DNA from: CAYFSC01 sp964345695
Lineage (GTDB): Bacteria; Bacteroidota; Rhodothermia; Rhodothermales; Salinibacteraceae
Assembly (NCBI GenBank): GCA_964345695.1
Contig: CAYFSC010000010.1
Coordinates: 1-32,876 of the forward strand
Direction of reading: 5' to 3'
Length of the DNA: 32,876 nucleotides
In this document: positions 1 to 10,806 of the stretch, piece after piece
How positions within the stretch are numbered: the stretch's first letter is position 1
Layout of the letters: each line of letters begins with the position of its first letter
Program-made: the position numbers and the translations under genes
Notes under the pieces: generated by a model
What the model saw: only the letters and a program-made list of their open reading frames with translations
What the model was told of the DNA's origin: nothing
Database searches by the model: none

Positions 1-65
1 GGCGGGACGGAGACGCAGGCGATGAACGGCTGGGCATACGGGCACGATGGAAAACGGTGGGACGG

Positions 66-114
66 TTTGCTCGAATTCTGTTTTAGCGAGATAGCAAAAT
101 TGGTTCCAGAATTC
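66..114. other. Crossing inverted repeats upstream of uvrC
   Basis: TTTGCT at 66-71 is matched by AGCAAA at 93-98, and GAATTCTG at 73-80 is matched by CAGAATTC at 107-114. The two pairs cross, so they cannot both form in one simple hairpin. They could be an operator or alternative structures in the uvrC leader, or chance. I see no convincing promoter hexamers here. Confidence 0.25.
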
Positions 115-196
115 CTTGACCCCTTTTGGATTTCGTGATGGCTGAATCAAGCGCCCGTCGCCGTACGTTTTGCCCTTTGATACTTCCTTTGTCGTA

Positions 197-2089
197 ATGT
201 CTCTGTCCATGAGCGAGATCCTCGAACAGAAGCCGGACGCGCTCCGCGAGAAGCTGGATCATCTTCCCACCGAGCCCGGCGTCTACAAACATCTCGACGA
301 ATCGGGATCGGTCTTGTACGTGGGCAAGGCCAAGAACCTGCGGACCCGCGTGCGCTCGTACTTCCAGGACAGCCGTCAGCGGTCGGGCCGCATCGAGGTG
401 TTGGTGAACAAGATCGCCGACGTGGAGGTGATCGTGACGGACACCGAGGTCGAGGCGCTCATTCTGGAGAACAACCTGATCAAAGAGCTCCAGCCGCGCT
501 ACAACGTCAATCTGCGCGACGACAAGAGCTACCCCTACATCTGCATCAAAAATGAGCGCTTCCCGCGGGTCTTCAAGACGCGGACGGTCAAGCAGGACGG
601 CTCGACCTACTTCGGCCCGTACACCGACGTCTCGCAGCTCAATCAGATGATGGACGCCATCCGGTCCATCTTCCAGCTGCGTACCTGCTCGCTGAATCTG
701 AATGAGAAGGCCGTCGAGGCGGGCAAGTACGACGTGTGCCTGCAGTACCACATCGACAACTGCAAGGGTCCGTGCGAGGGACTGCAGTCGGAAGAGGACT
801 ACATGGAGACGATCGAGCAGGTCGAGACCCTGCTGAACGGCCACACGCAGGAGCTCATCGACCTGCTAAAAGACGAGATGGAGGCGCAGTCCGAGCAACT
901 CAACTTTGAGGAGGCCGCCCGCCGCCGCGATCAGATCCAGGCGCTGAAGAAGTACTCCGAGCGGCAGAAGATCGTCAGCCAGGATTTTGCAGACCGCGAC
1001 GTGTTCGCGCTCCACGTGGACCGCGACGAAGGCATTGCGTGCGGCGTGCTGTTCCGGGTGCGCGAGGGCAAGATGATTGGGCGGCGCCACACGTATCTGC
1101 GCCGCATCGAGGGCCGGACGGATGAAGAGCTCATGCTCTCCCTCGTGGAGCCGTATTACACGGACGCCAACTTTTACCCCGAGGAGGTGCTCCTCTCCCA
1201 CGATCCGAACGACCATCCGGCACAGGACACCCACGCGCTGGAGGAACTGCTGCGCCAGGAGAAGGGCAAGCAGGTCCCCGTAAAAGTGCCGCAGCGCGGC
1301 GAGAAGGCGAGTCTGGTCCGCATGGCAACGTCAAACGCCAAGCTGCTCGTCGGCGAGTGGAAGACGCAGCAGATGAAACGCGAGCGCGACCGCATCCCGG
1401 AGTCGATCAAGGCGCTCAAGAACGCTCTCGGGATGGACGCGCTGCCGACGCGGATCGACGGCATCGACGTGTCGCACCTCGGTGGCACGGAGACAGTGGC
1501 CTCGTGCGTCGTCTTCACCGACGCCACGCCGCGCAAGAGCGACTACCGGACGTACAAGATCCGCACGACGGAGGACGGACGCCCCGACGACTTTCAGGCG
1601 ATGCGCGAGGTCATCGAGCGCCGCTACGGGCGCATGGTCGAGGAGAACGGCCCCTGGCCCGACCTGCTCGTGGTGGACGGCGGGAAGGGACAGCTCTCCA
1701 GTGCCGTCGAGATGCTGAAGAAGGTGGAGGCGTACGGCCGGTTTCAGGTGATCGGCCTCGCGAAGCGCCTGGAGGAAGTCTACGTCCCCGGCGACACCGA
1801 CCCGGTGCTCATCGGCAAGGACAGCCCGGCACTCCAACTCCTGCAGAAGGTGCGGAATGAGGCCCATCGGTTTGCTGTCACCTATCAGCGCAAACGGCGG
1901 AAGAAGAAGACGCTCAAGTCAGAGCTTCTCGACATTCACGGCGTCGGTCCGAAGACGGCCCAGGACCTGCTCGGTCACTTCGGCTCGGTGGCGAAGGTGA
2001 AAGCGGCCAGTGAGGACGAGATGGCAGAGGTCGTCGGTCCGGCGAAGGCGGAAACGGTGGCGACGTACTTCGCGGACGCGAGGGAATAG
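197..2089 (+). CDS. uvrC: UvrABC system protein C (excinuclease subunit)
   Basis: UvrC makes the 3' and 5' incisions beside a lesion once UvrB has been loaded on damaged DNA. With this start it is about 630 residues, close to the family norm of about 610. In order I see an N-terminal GIY-YIG nuclease (GVY at about 28, YVGKAK at about 41), four cysteines at about 164, 181, 189 and 193 that match the iron-sulfur cluster of UvrC, a UVR motif at about 230-260, and an RNase H-like nuclease. The RNase H-like part has Asp in IDVSH (about 424), Asp in VVDGGKG (about 494) and His in NEAHRF (about 557). A helix-hairpin-helix tail (HGVGPKTA) closes it. The start could be the ATG at 197 or at 209; a TTG at 170 is unlikely. 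There is no clear Shine-Dalgarno sequence. It appears to stand alone, followed by a heptamer repeat tract. Confidence 0.96.
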   Translation: MSLSMSEILEQKPDALREKLDHLPTEPGVYKHLDESGSVLYVGKAKNLRTRVRSYFQDSRQRSGRIEVLVNKIADVEVIVTDTEVEALILENNLIKELQPRYNVNLRDDKSYPYICIKNERFPRVFKTRTVKQDGSTYFGPYTDVSQLNQMMDAIRSIFQLRTCSLNLNEKAVEAGKYDVCLQYHIDNCKGPCEGLQSEEDYMETIEQVETLLNGHTQELIDLLKDEMEAQSEQLNFEEAARRRDQIQALKKYSERQKIVSQDFADRDVFALHVDRDEGIACGVLFRVREGKMIGRRHTYLRRIEGRTDEELMLSLVEPYYTDANFYPEEVLLSHDPNDHPAQDTHALEELLRQEKGKQVPVKVPQRGEKASLVRMATSNAKLLVGEWKTQQMKRERDRIPESIKALKNALGMDALPTRIDGIDVSHLGGTETVASCVVFTDATPRKSDYRTYKIRTTEDGRPDDFQAMREVIERRYGRMVEENGPWPDLLVVDGGKGQLSSAVEMLKKVEAYGRFQVIGLAKRLEEVYVPGDTDPVLIGKDSPALQLLQKVRNEAHRFAVTYQRKRRKKKTLKSELLDIHGVGPKTAQDLLGHFGSVAKVKAASEDEMAEVVGPAKAETVATYFADARE

Positions 2090-2090
2090 A

Positions 2091-2139
2091 GGGTGGACGA
2101 TGGAAGATAGAGAATGGAGGGTGGAGGATAGTGGATCGG
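2091..2139. repeat. Degenerate heptamer tandem tract after uvrC
   Basis: Seven consecutive 7-nt units run directly after the uvrC stop, for example GGGTGGA (2091 and again 2119), CGATGGA and GAATGGA. They are purine-rich and share a GGATGGA-like consensus with exact 7-nt phasing. The tract is noncoding in any credible gene. It resembles the other 7-nt tracts in this window in period, though not in sequence. Confidence 0.7.
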
Positions 2140-2287
2140 TTCGACGCGACGGCCGTCTTCTTTCCGGCATTCTCAATCCCCGATTCACCATCGAGCGGGC
2201 GAAGCGAGCGGTCTATTTTTCCCTTCTCGAAGCCGCTCCGTATGATGAAGGCGCCCTCGATCAACCTCGCGCCAACCCGCCTTCGCA

Positions 2288-3262
2288 ATGCTCAACTACA
2301 TCTGGGCTGGGCTGATTATTGCCAGTCTTCTCTTCGCGCTTGCCACCGACATTCAGGAGCTTTCCCAGGATCGGTTCCGGAATGAGGCGCCGCTTCCCGT
2401 GACGGTCGAATTCCCCGACGGATACGCCCCCGACGCGCGTCGCCAGGCGGTTCGGATTCGCCTGGACTCGACGGCCTACCGGCAGTTCTACGACGTGTCG
2501 GCGACGCCCGACTCCGCCTACGCGGGCACGCTCGTCCAGACGCGCGATGGACGCCAGCTCCAGTTCGACGCCGACGCGTCCCTGCCGGAGCCTCTCTCGA
2601 CCATCCGGGACTTCCACTCTTCCGAAGACGAGAACGACCCTCTTCGCGGAACGCTCACGGCCATCGAGGGCGCCCGCGGGGCAACCCAGCTCCAAGCTCA
2701 GGTCCAGTTCGACTCTGTTCGCTTTCGCAAGCTGAACGACATCGCGTCGGCCGCCATCCGCTTTGCAGAAACAGCCGCCTCCCTGGCCCTCAGTCTCATC
2801 GGAACGCTCGGCCTGATGCTCGGGCTCGTCAAGATCGGGGAGGAAGCCGGGCTCCTTCACGCGCTCACCGGCGTGGTGCGTCCTATTTTGGCGCCGCTCT
2901 TCCCCAACGTCCCGAAGGACCACCCTGCGCTCGCCAACATCACGCTGAACATGCTCGCCAACGTGTTCGGGCTTGGCAACGCCGCTACGCCGCTCGGCAT
3001 CAAGGCCATGGAGGATCTGCAGGACCTGAATCCGAAGAAAGACACGGCGACGAACGGGATGGTGATGCTTCTGGCCATGAACACGTCGAGCGTGCAACTC
3101 GTCCCGCCCGCGCTGCTGGTGGCCATTATGGGCCTGCAGATCAACCAGCTCTTCTTCTCCATCACGCTGGCGACGTTCTTCTCTACGATCGCCGGCATTC
3201 TCGGTGCCCTCGGTCTCAGCAAGCTGAGACGGTACCGCAAGACCGACCCGCAAGCCGCTTGA
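2288..3262 (+). CDS. spmA: SpmA-like nucleoside-recognition-domain membrane protein with large insertion
   Basis: This is an integral membrane protein of 324 residues of the spore maturation protein A / Gate (nucleoside recognition) family. The signature segments are VKIGEEAGLL (about 181-190), LFPNVPKDHPA (about 204-214) and NVFGLGNAATPLGIKAMEDL (about 225-244), followed by hydrophobic helices up to about 310. TM1 is at about 5-20. Compared with the compact SpmA of about 200 residues (family knowledge), about 110 hydrophilic, strand-rich residues are inserted between TM1 and TM2 (about 25-145). They probably form a small soluble domain. The gene is followed 71 nt later by the SpmB partner. 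SpmA/SpmB occur widely in non-sporulating bacteria, where they are thought to be transporters of unknown substrate. The name does not imply sporulation. Confidence 0.88.
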   Translation: MLNYIWAGLIIASLLFALATDIQELSQDRFRNEAPLPVTVEFPDGYAPDARRQAVRIRLDSTAYRQFYDVSATPDSAYAGTLVQTRDGRQLQFDADASLPEPLSTIRDFHSSEDENDPLRGTLTAIEGARGATQLQAQVQFDSVRFRKLNDIASAAIRFAETAASLALSLIGTLGLMLGLVKIGEEAGLLHALTGVVRPILAPLFPNVPKDHPALANITLNMLANVFGLGNAATPLGIKAMEDLQDLNPKKDTATNGMVMLLAMNTSSVQLVPPALLVAIMGLQINQLFFSITLATFFSTIAGILGALGLSKLRRYRKTDPQAA

Positions 3263-3263
3263 G

Positions 3264-3298
3264 TTCGGCGTTCCGCGTTCGGCGTTCCGGGTTGCTGC
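3264..3298. repeat. Heptamer tandem tract between spmA and spmB
   Basis: Five 7-nt units fill most of the spmA-spmB gap: TTCGGCG at 3264 and 3278, TTCCGCG at 3271, TTCCGGG at 3285 and a degenerate last unit. The phasing is exact. An in-frame TTG at 3259 would read through the tract, but the conserved SpmB sequence begins only at 3334, so I treat it as noncoding. Confidence 0.75.
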
Positions 3299-3333
3299 TC
3301 TCTCCCTTCCCTCATACCCATTCCCTCTTCCCC

Positions 3334-3882
3334 ATGCTCGAGGCGATTCGCTCCATCGTCAGCATTCTCTCTTACTTCGTGCTCCCCACACTGCTCGTGG
3401 GCTTTCCGCTGTATGGGCTCATCAAAGGGGTTCGCGTGTACGAAGCGTTCGTGGAGGGCGCGAAGGAAGGCTTCGAGGTGGCGGTGACGATCATTCCGTA
3501 CCTCATCGCGATCCTGTTCGCCATCGGCATGTTTCGGGCGTCGGGCGCGATGGACGCGCTGGTGAACCTGCTCGATCCGGTGCTTGCCCTGATCGGCGTT
3601 CCGGCGGAAGTGGTGCCGATGGGCATCGTACGCCCGCTCACCGGCTCTGGATCGGCCGGGCTCGTGGCCGACATGATTAACCAGTATGGTGAGGACTCGC
3701 TCATCGTGAAGATGGTGGCCACCATGTTCGGCTCGACGGAAACGACGTTTTACGTCATCGCCGTCTACTTCGGGGCCGTCAACGTGCGGAAAACGCGCCA
3801 CGCCGTACCGGCCGGCCTCTTCGCCGACTTCGTCGGGTTTCTTGCGTCGGTGTACGTCGTGAAGCTTTTGTTCGGCGGTTGA
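3334..3882 (+). CDS. spmB: SpmB-like nucleoside-recognition-domain membrane protein
   Basis: The product has 182 residues, a typical length for spore maturation protein B, and is the partner of the gene just upstream. Several hydrophobic helices are visible (about 8-30, 48-66, 82-98, 138-150, 162-180). The conserved stretch RPLTGSGSAGLVADMI (about 100-114) and FGSTETTFYV (about 132-141) are family hallmarks of the Gate domain. The ATG at 3334 fits where family similarity begins. The pair probably forms a membrane channel or transporter; the substrate cannot be told from sequence. No terminator is evident before acnA. Confidence 0.88.
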   Translation: MLEAIRSIVSILSYFVLPTLLVGFPLYGLIKGVRVYEAFVEGAKEGFEVAVTIIPYLIAILFAIGMFRASGAMDALVNLLDPVLALIGVPAEVVPMGIVRPLTGSGSAGLVADMINQYGEDSLIVKMVATMFGSTETTFYVIAVYFGAVNVRKTRHAVPAGLFADFVGFLASVYVVKLLFGG

Positions 3883-4018
3883 GGCGGCGCGCGCCGGGTG
3901 GTGCCATTCCCCACAGGACTGAGCTTAAAATCTCCACAGCTTAACAGGGAACGAATCCGAGCGATGCGTATCATGATGGTTGCAGGATCGCCGGACTCTC
4001 TCCATCGACGCTTTCACC

Positions 4019-6772
<2,754 letters not shown>

Positions 6773-6825
6773 CGGCACCTGTGTCCGGGCGCCCGCTTGG
6801 ACACGGTCCGTTCGTGCATTCATCA

Positions 6826-6857
6826 AGCCGCATTCCGGAGACGGGGTGCGGCTTTTT
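6826..6857 (+). terminator. Intrinsic terminator of acnA
   Basis: A perfect 7-bp stem AGCCGCA (6826-6832) / TGCGGCT (6847-6853), extendable by a few pairs including wobbles, is followed by TTTTT through 6857. It lies 53 nt after the acnA stop on the same strand. Confidence 0.88.
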
Positions 6858-6917
6858 GGTGGGCCGGCTGCGACGCTTTCGTACAGTGCGAACGGGCACC
6901 CCTTGAGGCGTACACAG

Positions 6918-6951
6918 AAAAGGCCGCAGAAGCGGGTGGGCTTCTGCGGCC
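6918..6951 (-). terminator. Intrinsic terminator of the tRNA transcript
   Basis: There is a perfect 12-bp stem, GGCCGCAGAAGC (6922-6933) and GCTTCTGCGGCC (6940-6951), with a 6-nt loop. On the minus strand it is followed by TTTT. It starts 5 nt downstream of tRNA-Glu and faces the acnA terminator. Confidence 0.9.
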
Positions 6952-6955
6952 GTCG

Positions 6956-7030
6956 TACCGCGTACGGGATTCGAACCCGTGTTACCGCCGTGAAAGGGCG
7001 GCGTCCTAGACCAGGCTAGACGAACGCGGC
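6956..7030 (-). tRNA. tRNA-Glu (anticodon UUC)
   Basis: The minus strand folds as a complete cloverleaf: acceptor GCCGCGT / ACGCGGT, D stem GTC/GAC, anticodon stem CCGCC/GGCGG around the loop CTTTCAC (anticodon TTC), a 4-nt variable loop, and T arm ACGGG-TTCGAAT-CCCGT. The discriminator is A. CCA is not encoded. The first acceptor pair is G1-U72, a wobble, which is unusual. It lies 28 nt downstream of tRNA-His and is probably cotranscribed with it. Confidence 0.95.
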
Positions 7031-7058
7031 AGAATGTATACTGGAATGTACGGGGAAG

Positions 7059-7133
7059 GGTGACCGGTGGGATTTGAACCCACGGCCTCCGGGACCACAA
7101 CCCGGCGCTCTAACCAACTGAGCTACGGCCACC
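7059..7133 (-). tRNA. tRNA-His (anticodon GUG)
   Basis: A complete cloverleaf is visible on the minus strand: anticodon stem CCGGG/CCCGG with loop TTGTGGT (anticodon GTG), T arm GTGGG-TTCAAAT-CCCAC, and D arm starting TAGCTCAG. The histidine-specific extra G-1 is encoded and pairs with C73, which is the identity element for HisRS. CCA is not encoded. It is first in a two-tRNA transcript with tRNA-Glu. Confidence 0.96.
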
Positions 7134-7465
7134 ATATGAGGGCCCTGCTACCAGGACTCCGTACCGTAGGAGACGGCATGGTTTCTTGCAACTCCCCGGG
7201 AGCAACCTATTCGTAAACTCTCCGTGGATGGGATCAGGACCTCTTCACGAGTCCCGACCAACAAGGCATCGGACAGTCAATCACGCGATGGAAAGTCCCA
7301 AGTTCCTACGTACAATGTGGGGATGCAGCGAAGAACGTGCGTGAGACGTAGGCCGCCCTCGCGACGGCAACATCCGACCCACGAAAGACCTCACGTCCGC
7401 CCCACCAGCGCCCTGCATACGGGCGACCGTGGGCCGGGTGGGCCTCGGGCGATGAGACCTTGGGA
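7134..7465. other. 332-nt stretch without a recognisable gene (tRNA-His to ribH)
   Basis: Apart from the candidate tRNA promoter next to tRNA-His I find no gene. No conserved coding frame, no tRNA-like or tmRNA-like T arm, no RNase P or SRP RNA signature, and no clean terminator for ribH is visible. It presumably holds the ribH 3' untranslated region and the tRNA promoter region. Confidence 0.5.
7163..7191 (-). promoter_or_regulatory. Candidate promoter for the tRNA-His/tRNA-Glu transcript
   Basis: On the minus strand TTGCAA (7186-7191) and TACGGT (7163-7168) are separated by exactly 17 nt. The -10-like box ends 30 nt before the tRNA-His 5' end. The hexamers are imperfect matches to a sigma-70 consensus, so this is a position-supported guess. 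Confidence 0.4.
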
Positions 7466-7948
7466 CTATTCCGCGGCGGGCGCTTCCAACTTCGCCATCA
7501 GGTTCACCATTTCAATGGCCGCTGTGGCCGCGTCGCTTCCCTTGTTGCCCGCCTTGGTCCCAGACCGTTCGATCGCCTGTTCGAGGGTGTCGGTCGTGAT
7601 GACGCCAAAGATGACGGGCGTTTCTGTGTCGAGCGAGGCGCGTTGGGTGCCGCTCGTGACGCCCGAGCATACGTGATCGTAGTGGCTCGTGGCCCCTCGA
7701 ATGACCGCTCCAATGCAAATCACAGCATCGTAGTGCCCTGATGACGCCATCTTCTTGGCCGCGACCGGGATCTCCATCGATCCGGGGACGCGCGCGACCG
7801 TCACGTCATCGAGGTCGGTCCCGTGGCGCTTCAACGTGTCGAGCGCCCCCTCGAGCATGTCTTCGGTGATGGTGTCGTTGAAACGGCTGACGACGATGCC
7901 GAACCGATGGTCCCGGGCGATAAGGTCGCCCTCCAGATAGGTAGGCAT
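7466..7948 (-). CDS. ribH: 6,7-dimethyl-8-ribityllumazine synthase
   Basis: RibH condenses 5-amino-6-ribitylamino-uracil with dihydroxybutanone phosphate in riboflavin synthesis and usually forms icosahedral or pentameric cytoplasmic particles. The 160-residue product has the family length. Visible motifs are SRFND (about 21-25), VPGSMEIP (about 54-61), GAVIRGATSHYDHV (about 80-93) with the catalytic His in HYDH, and GNKGSDAA (about 134-141). The ATG at 7948 gives a canonical N terminus; a longer open frame upstream overlaps the PHP gene and is not real. It lies 55 nt downstream of the PHP gene and may be cotranscribed with it. Other rib genes are not in the window, and no FMN riboswitch is apparent. 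Confidence 0.96.
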   Translation of the reverse strand: MPTYLEGDLIARDHRFGIVVSRFNDTITEDMLEGALDTLKRHGTDLDDVTVARVPGSMEIPVAAKKMASSGHYDAVICIGAVIRGATSHYDHVCSGVTSGTQRASLDTETPVIFGVITTDTLEQAIERSGTKAGNKGSDAATAAIEMVNLMAKLEAPAAE

Positions 7949-8003
7949 GAAAATCGATGGGTTGGTGGAACGATGGAGAGTGTACAGCGCGAGCGGGAGG
8001 TCG

Positions 8004-8840
8004 TCAAAACTGCGGTCGATGGTACGAAAGGGCCGCCTGGACGCGTTCCCACTCGCCCCGAGAAAGACCGAAGCGGCCCAGGCGATCCGTCTGGTCGGTC
8101 CGGCCATGGTAATCAGATCCGCCGGTTTGAAGCAAGTCGTTGCGCTCCGCCAGGCGGCGGTAGTACCCGCGCAGATGATCGTCGTGGGACGGGTGGACAA
8201 TCTCGATCCCGTCCAGTCCCGCTCGGATGAGCGACACGACGTGCCGCGATGGCGTCCAGTGCCCAGGATGCGCCAGCACGCCGATCCCTCCGGCATCGTG
8301 CACGAGCGTCAGAGCGTCTTCTGCCGGGACGGGCGGCTTGGGCACGAATCCCGGCGTCCCCGGCGTCAGGTATCGGTCAAACGCCTCCTGGGCCGTATCC
8401 ACGGCGCCGACGGCGACCAAGGCGGCCGCCACGTGAGGGCGCCCAATCGCACGAGCATCATCCTGTGGAACGTCGTCTTCCGCAATGTCGATGCCCGCAG
8501 CCTGGAGCCGACCCACCATCTCCCGCATGCGCTCGTCGCGGGCCTCGACAAACGCGTCGAAGTGCTCGCGAAGTCCCGGGTGCTCGGGATCGAACCCGTA
8601 TGCCAAGAGGTGCACCTCGTCGTCGTCCACCGTGACGCTCAGCTCCGTACCGGCCACGGCCCGGATCCCGCACTGCGCTGCAGCCTGCTGCACCTCGTGC
8701 CAGGCGGCAACCGTATCGTGATCCGTCACCGACAGTACGCGAATGTCATGGTTCGCCGCTTTTCGGACCAGGGCCGTCGGGGCGTCGTGCCCATCGGAGC
8801 ATCGGGAGTGGGTGTGAAGGTCGGCGTAAACGGAGGGCAC
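8004..8840 (-). CDS. PHP-domain metal-dependent phosphoesterase
   Basis: The product (about 278 residues) belongs to the TrpH/YciV-type PHP family, which includes 3'-5' exonucleases and nucleoside 3',5'-bisphosphate phosphatases. The metal-ligand motifs are all intact: DLHTHS (about 7-12), TDHDT (about 39-43), GTELS (about 64-68), GRPH, LAHPG and GSDYHG near the C terminus. I place the start at the GTG at 8840, because family similarity begins at VYADLHTHS and no ATG lies close. The longer open frame to 9047 adds a low-complexity, unconserved N terminus. The gene is divergent from the HIT gene across a 239-nt gap and sits upstream of ribH. The exact substrate cannot be stated. Confidence 0.88.
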   Translation of the reverse strand: MPSVYADLHTHSRCSDGHDAPTALVRKAANHDIRVLSVTDHDTVAAWHEVQQAAAQCGIRAVAGTELSVTVDDDEVHLLAYGFDPEHPGLREHFDAFVEARDERMREMVGRLQAAGIDIAEDDVPQDDARAIGRPHVAAALVAVGAVDTAQEAFDRYLTPGTPGFVPKPPVPAEDALTLVHDAGGIGVLAHPGHWTPSRHVVSLIRAGLDGIEIVHPSHDDHLRGYYRRLAERNDLLQTGGSDYHGRTDQTDRLGRFGLSRGEWERVQAALSYHRPQF

Positions 8841-9079
8841 GACAGAAACTGCGATTGGAAAGACAGTGGATGATTTTAACGGCTGTGACCTTTTACGGAT
8901 TCGGGGCGGCTGAGCGCAACAGACGAAAGCTTCGACGAACTGCTGTCCGTGGCCTGTGTTTATGCCTCGTCTTGCAGCGATGCATGCGATCCCCTGGCGG
9001 TCCCCTTCCGGCACCGGGATTCGGACGTCGCCTTGGACGTCTCCCACTATGCTTTGACTGGAAAAATCGTGCTCGACCT

Positions 9080-9589
9080 ATGGACCAGATGTGGAGCCCC
9101 TGGCGCTCGGAGTACGTGGCCGAAGCGGCCGACCGCACCCCATCGGAGGACGAGCCCTCCCTGTTCAGCCGTCTGGCAGACGCCGACGACGACGCAAAGC
9201 ACCTGATTGTGTGGCGGGGCGACCTCGTCTATGTTGTTCTCAACCTTCACCCTTACAACAACGGGCATCTGCTTATCGTCCCCTACCGAGAGGTCGCGGC
9301 CTACACCGATCTCACGACGGAGGAACAGCAAGCCATTGCTGCCGCCATCGACCGGTGCATCCAGTGGCAACGCCGCGCTTTCTCTCCCGACGGATTCAAT
9401 GTTGGGATGAACCTGGGCGCGGCGGCCGGCGCCGGTATTCCCGAGCACTTGCACGTACACGTGGTGCCCCGGTGGTCGGGCGATACCAACTTCATGTCGA
9501 CGACTGGCGAGGTTCGGGTCATTCCGCAGGACTTGCAAGAGACCTATGAGGCCCTCCGGCAGGCCATCGAGTCGTCCGGGGGTGCGTAA
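9080..9589 (+). CDS. HIT-family nucleotide hydrolase/transferase (Ap4A phosphorylase-like)
   Basis: HIT proteins act on nucleotide phosphoanhydrides using a histidine triad. The triad is intact here as HLHVHVV (His123, 125, 127). The N terminus MDQMWSPWRSEYV is typical of the bacterial subgroup related to Ap4A phosphorylase, as is the NLHPYNNGHLLIVPYR segment (about 55-70). The length of 169 residues fits. The ATG at 9080 begins the conserved sequence; the frame is open further upstream to 8855, but that part is unlike any HIT protein. It is the first gene of a short + strand run with the membrane protein at 9628 and the DUF72 gene. Confidence 0.92.
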   Translation: MDQMWSPWRSEYVAEAADRTPSEDEPSLFSRLADADDDAKHLIVWRGDLVYVVLNLHPYNNGHLLIVPYREVAAYTDLTTEEQQAIAAAIDRCIQWQRRAFSPDGFNVGMNLGAAAGAGIPEHLHVHVVPRWSGDTNFMSTTGEVRVIPQDLQETYEALRQAIESSGGA

Positions 9590-9627
9590 GCTTCGCAACG
9601 CCTGTCCTCTTCTTTCGGCATCCTTCT

Positions 9628-10785
9628 ATGCCCATCGCTGACTCGACGTCCAGGACCGACGCCATCACGGTGGAGTCGGGCGACTCGGACTCGCCGACCC
9701 GACCGCCAACCCTGCAGGTCCGCAACATCGTGATCTCGGCGGTACTGACCGTCGCGGTGCTGGCGGGCATCTGCTATGCCACCTTCGACCCACAGGCGTT
9801 CCGGCAGATGGTGCGGGAGACGCACCTCGGCTTTCTCGCAGCGGCCGTCGTGGTAACTTTCGGACGTGTCGCGGTAGGCGGCTGGCGCCTGAGCTTCGTC
9901 TCGCAGGGGCAGTTGGGCTGGATGGGCGGAACGCGCGGTCAGCTTGCCTGGGAATTCTTTTCGAGCGTGACCCCGTCGGCCATCGGCGGGGGGCCAGTCG
10001 CGTCGTTCTACGTGGCTCGCGACTGCAACATCACGGTCGGCGAGGCCACCGCGCTGATGATGTTCTCGGTGCTGCTCGACCAGCTCTGGTTCCTCGTGGC
10101 CATCCCGTTCGTCCTGGTCGCCTCGGTGTACGTGGACGTGATCCCCGCCGCTGTCGGGTCAATCGGGTTGTGGACGGCAATGCTGGCGTTCGTTGGCGTG
10201 CTCGCCTGGGCCGGGCTCTTCGCGTTTGCCATGCTGTTCCGCCCGCATCTTCTGGAACGCCTGGCGGACTGGTGCCTGCGCTGGAAGTATCTGCGTCGCT
10301 TCCGCGGACAGGTGCTGCCGGAGATGCGCGCGTTCACCGACCAGGCGCGCCACCTCGGCAATCAACCCCTGCCGTTCTACATCAAAGGCTTCGGGTTGAC
10401 TGCGTTGACCTGGCTCGGCCGGTACGTGCTTGTATACACCATCATTCGGAGCGTGTACAGCTCCATCGACCCCGTCCTGTCGGTGATCCGAACCGCCGCC
10501 ATGACGCTCCTCGGCCTTGTCATGCCGACGCCGGGCGGATCGGGTGGGCTCGAAGGGCTCTACGCTTTGTTTCTCGGTCCTCTGATGCCCGACGCCCTGG
10601 TAGCCCCCACACTGCTCACGTGGCGTGTGCTGGGCTACTATCTGTTCATCGCACTCGGGGCCTACCTTTTCGCCCATCAGATTCAGCGCTCCTACCTCGG
10701 CGCCTCGTCCGACGCCGTGTCTTCCGACAAAGAGCCTCGCGTCCCCGATCAGCGCACGTCAGTCCTCAGCGACGACAACAACTAA
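9628..10785 (+). CDS. LPG_synthase_TM / UPF0104 family integral membrane protein
   Basis: This is a 385-residue polytopic membrane protein with about eight predicted helices after a hydrophilic N terminus of about 30 residues. It has the paired family motifs TPSAIGGGPVASFYVAR (about 114-130) and MPTPGGSGGLEGLYALFLG (about 299-317), which mark the flippase-like region of lysylphosphatidylglycerol synthases (PF03706). No aminoacyl-transfer domain is attached, so it is the short stand-alone form. These proteins are often annotated as hypothetical or YbhN-like, and substrate and direction are unknown. It starts 38 nt after the HIT gene and ends 21 nt before the DUF72 gene, suggesting cotranscription. 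Confidence 0.88.
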   Translation: MPIADSTSRTDAITVESGDSDSPTRPPTLQVRNIVISAVLTVAVLAGICYATFDPQAFRQMVRETHLGFLAAAVVVTFGRVAVGGWRLSFVSQGQLGWMGGTRGQLAWEFFSSVTPSAIGGGPVASFYVARDCNITVGEATALMMFSVLLDQLWFLVAIPFVLVASVYVDVIPAAVGSIGLWTAMLAFVGVLAWAGLFAFAMLFRPHLLERLADWCLRWKYLRRFRGQVLPEMRAFTDQARHLGNQPLPFYIKGFGLTALTWLGRYVLVYTIIRSVYSSIDPVLSVIRTAAMTLLGLVMPTPGGSGGLEGLYALFLGPLMPDALVAPTLLTWRVLGYYLFIALGAYLFAHQIQRSYLGASSDAVSSDKEPRVPDQRTSVLSDDNN

Positions 10786-10806
10786 CCCCCTCTACGTGTC
10801 TTGTCT

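Noticed and set aside
83..844. 253-codon minus-strand frame over the uvrC start
   Set aside because: It lies antisense to the conserved GIY-YIG region of uvrC, has no recognisable domain and shows shadow-like composition.
2261..3253. 330-codon minus-strand frame over spmA
   Set aside because: Antisense to a recognisable membrane protein; composition is Arg/Glu/Gly-rich with no motifs.
2288..3882. Evidence of sporulation from SpmA/SpmB
   Set aside because: These families are widespread in non-spore-formers, and no other sporulation gene is present in the window.
7949..8296. Upstream in-frame extension of ribH
   Set aside because: The extension lies inside the PHP gene and has no similarity to lumazine synthase; the ATG at 7948 gives the normal 160 residues.
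8841..9079. Small gene upstream of the HIT gene in the extended frame from 8855
   Set aside because: The extension reads as Arg/Leu/Cys-rich sequence with no HIT similarity, and the family N terminus begins at the ATG at 9080; the gap is better seen as a divergent promoter region.
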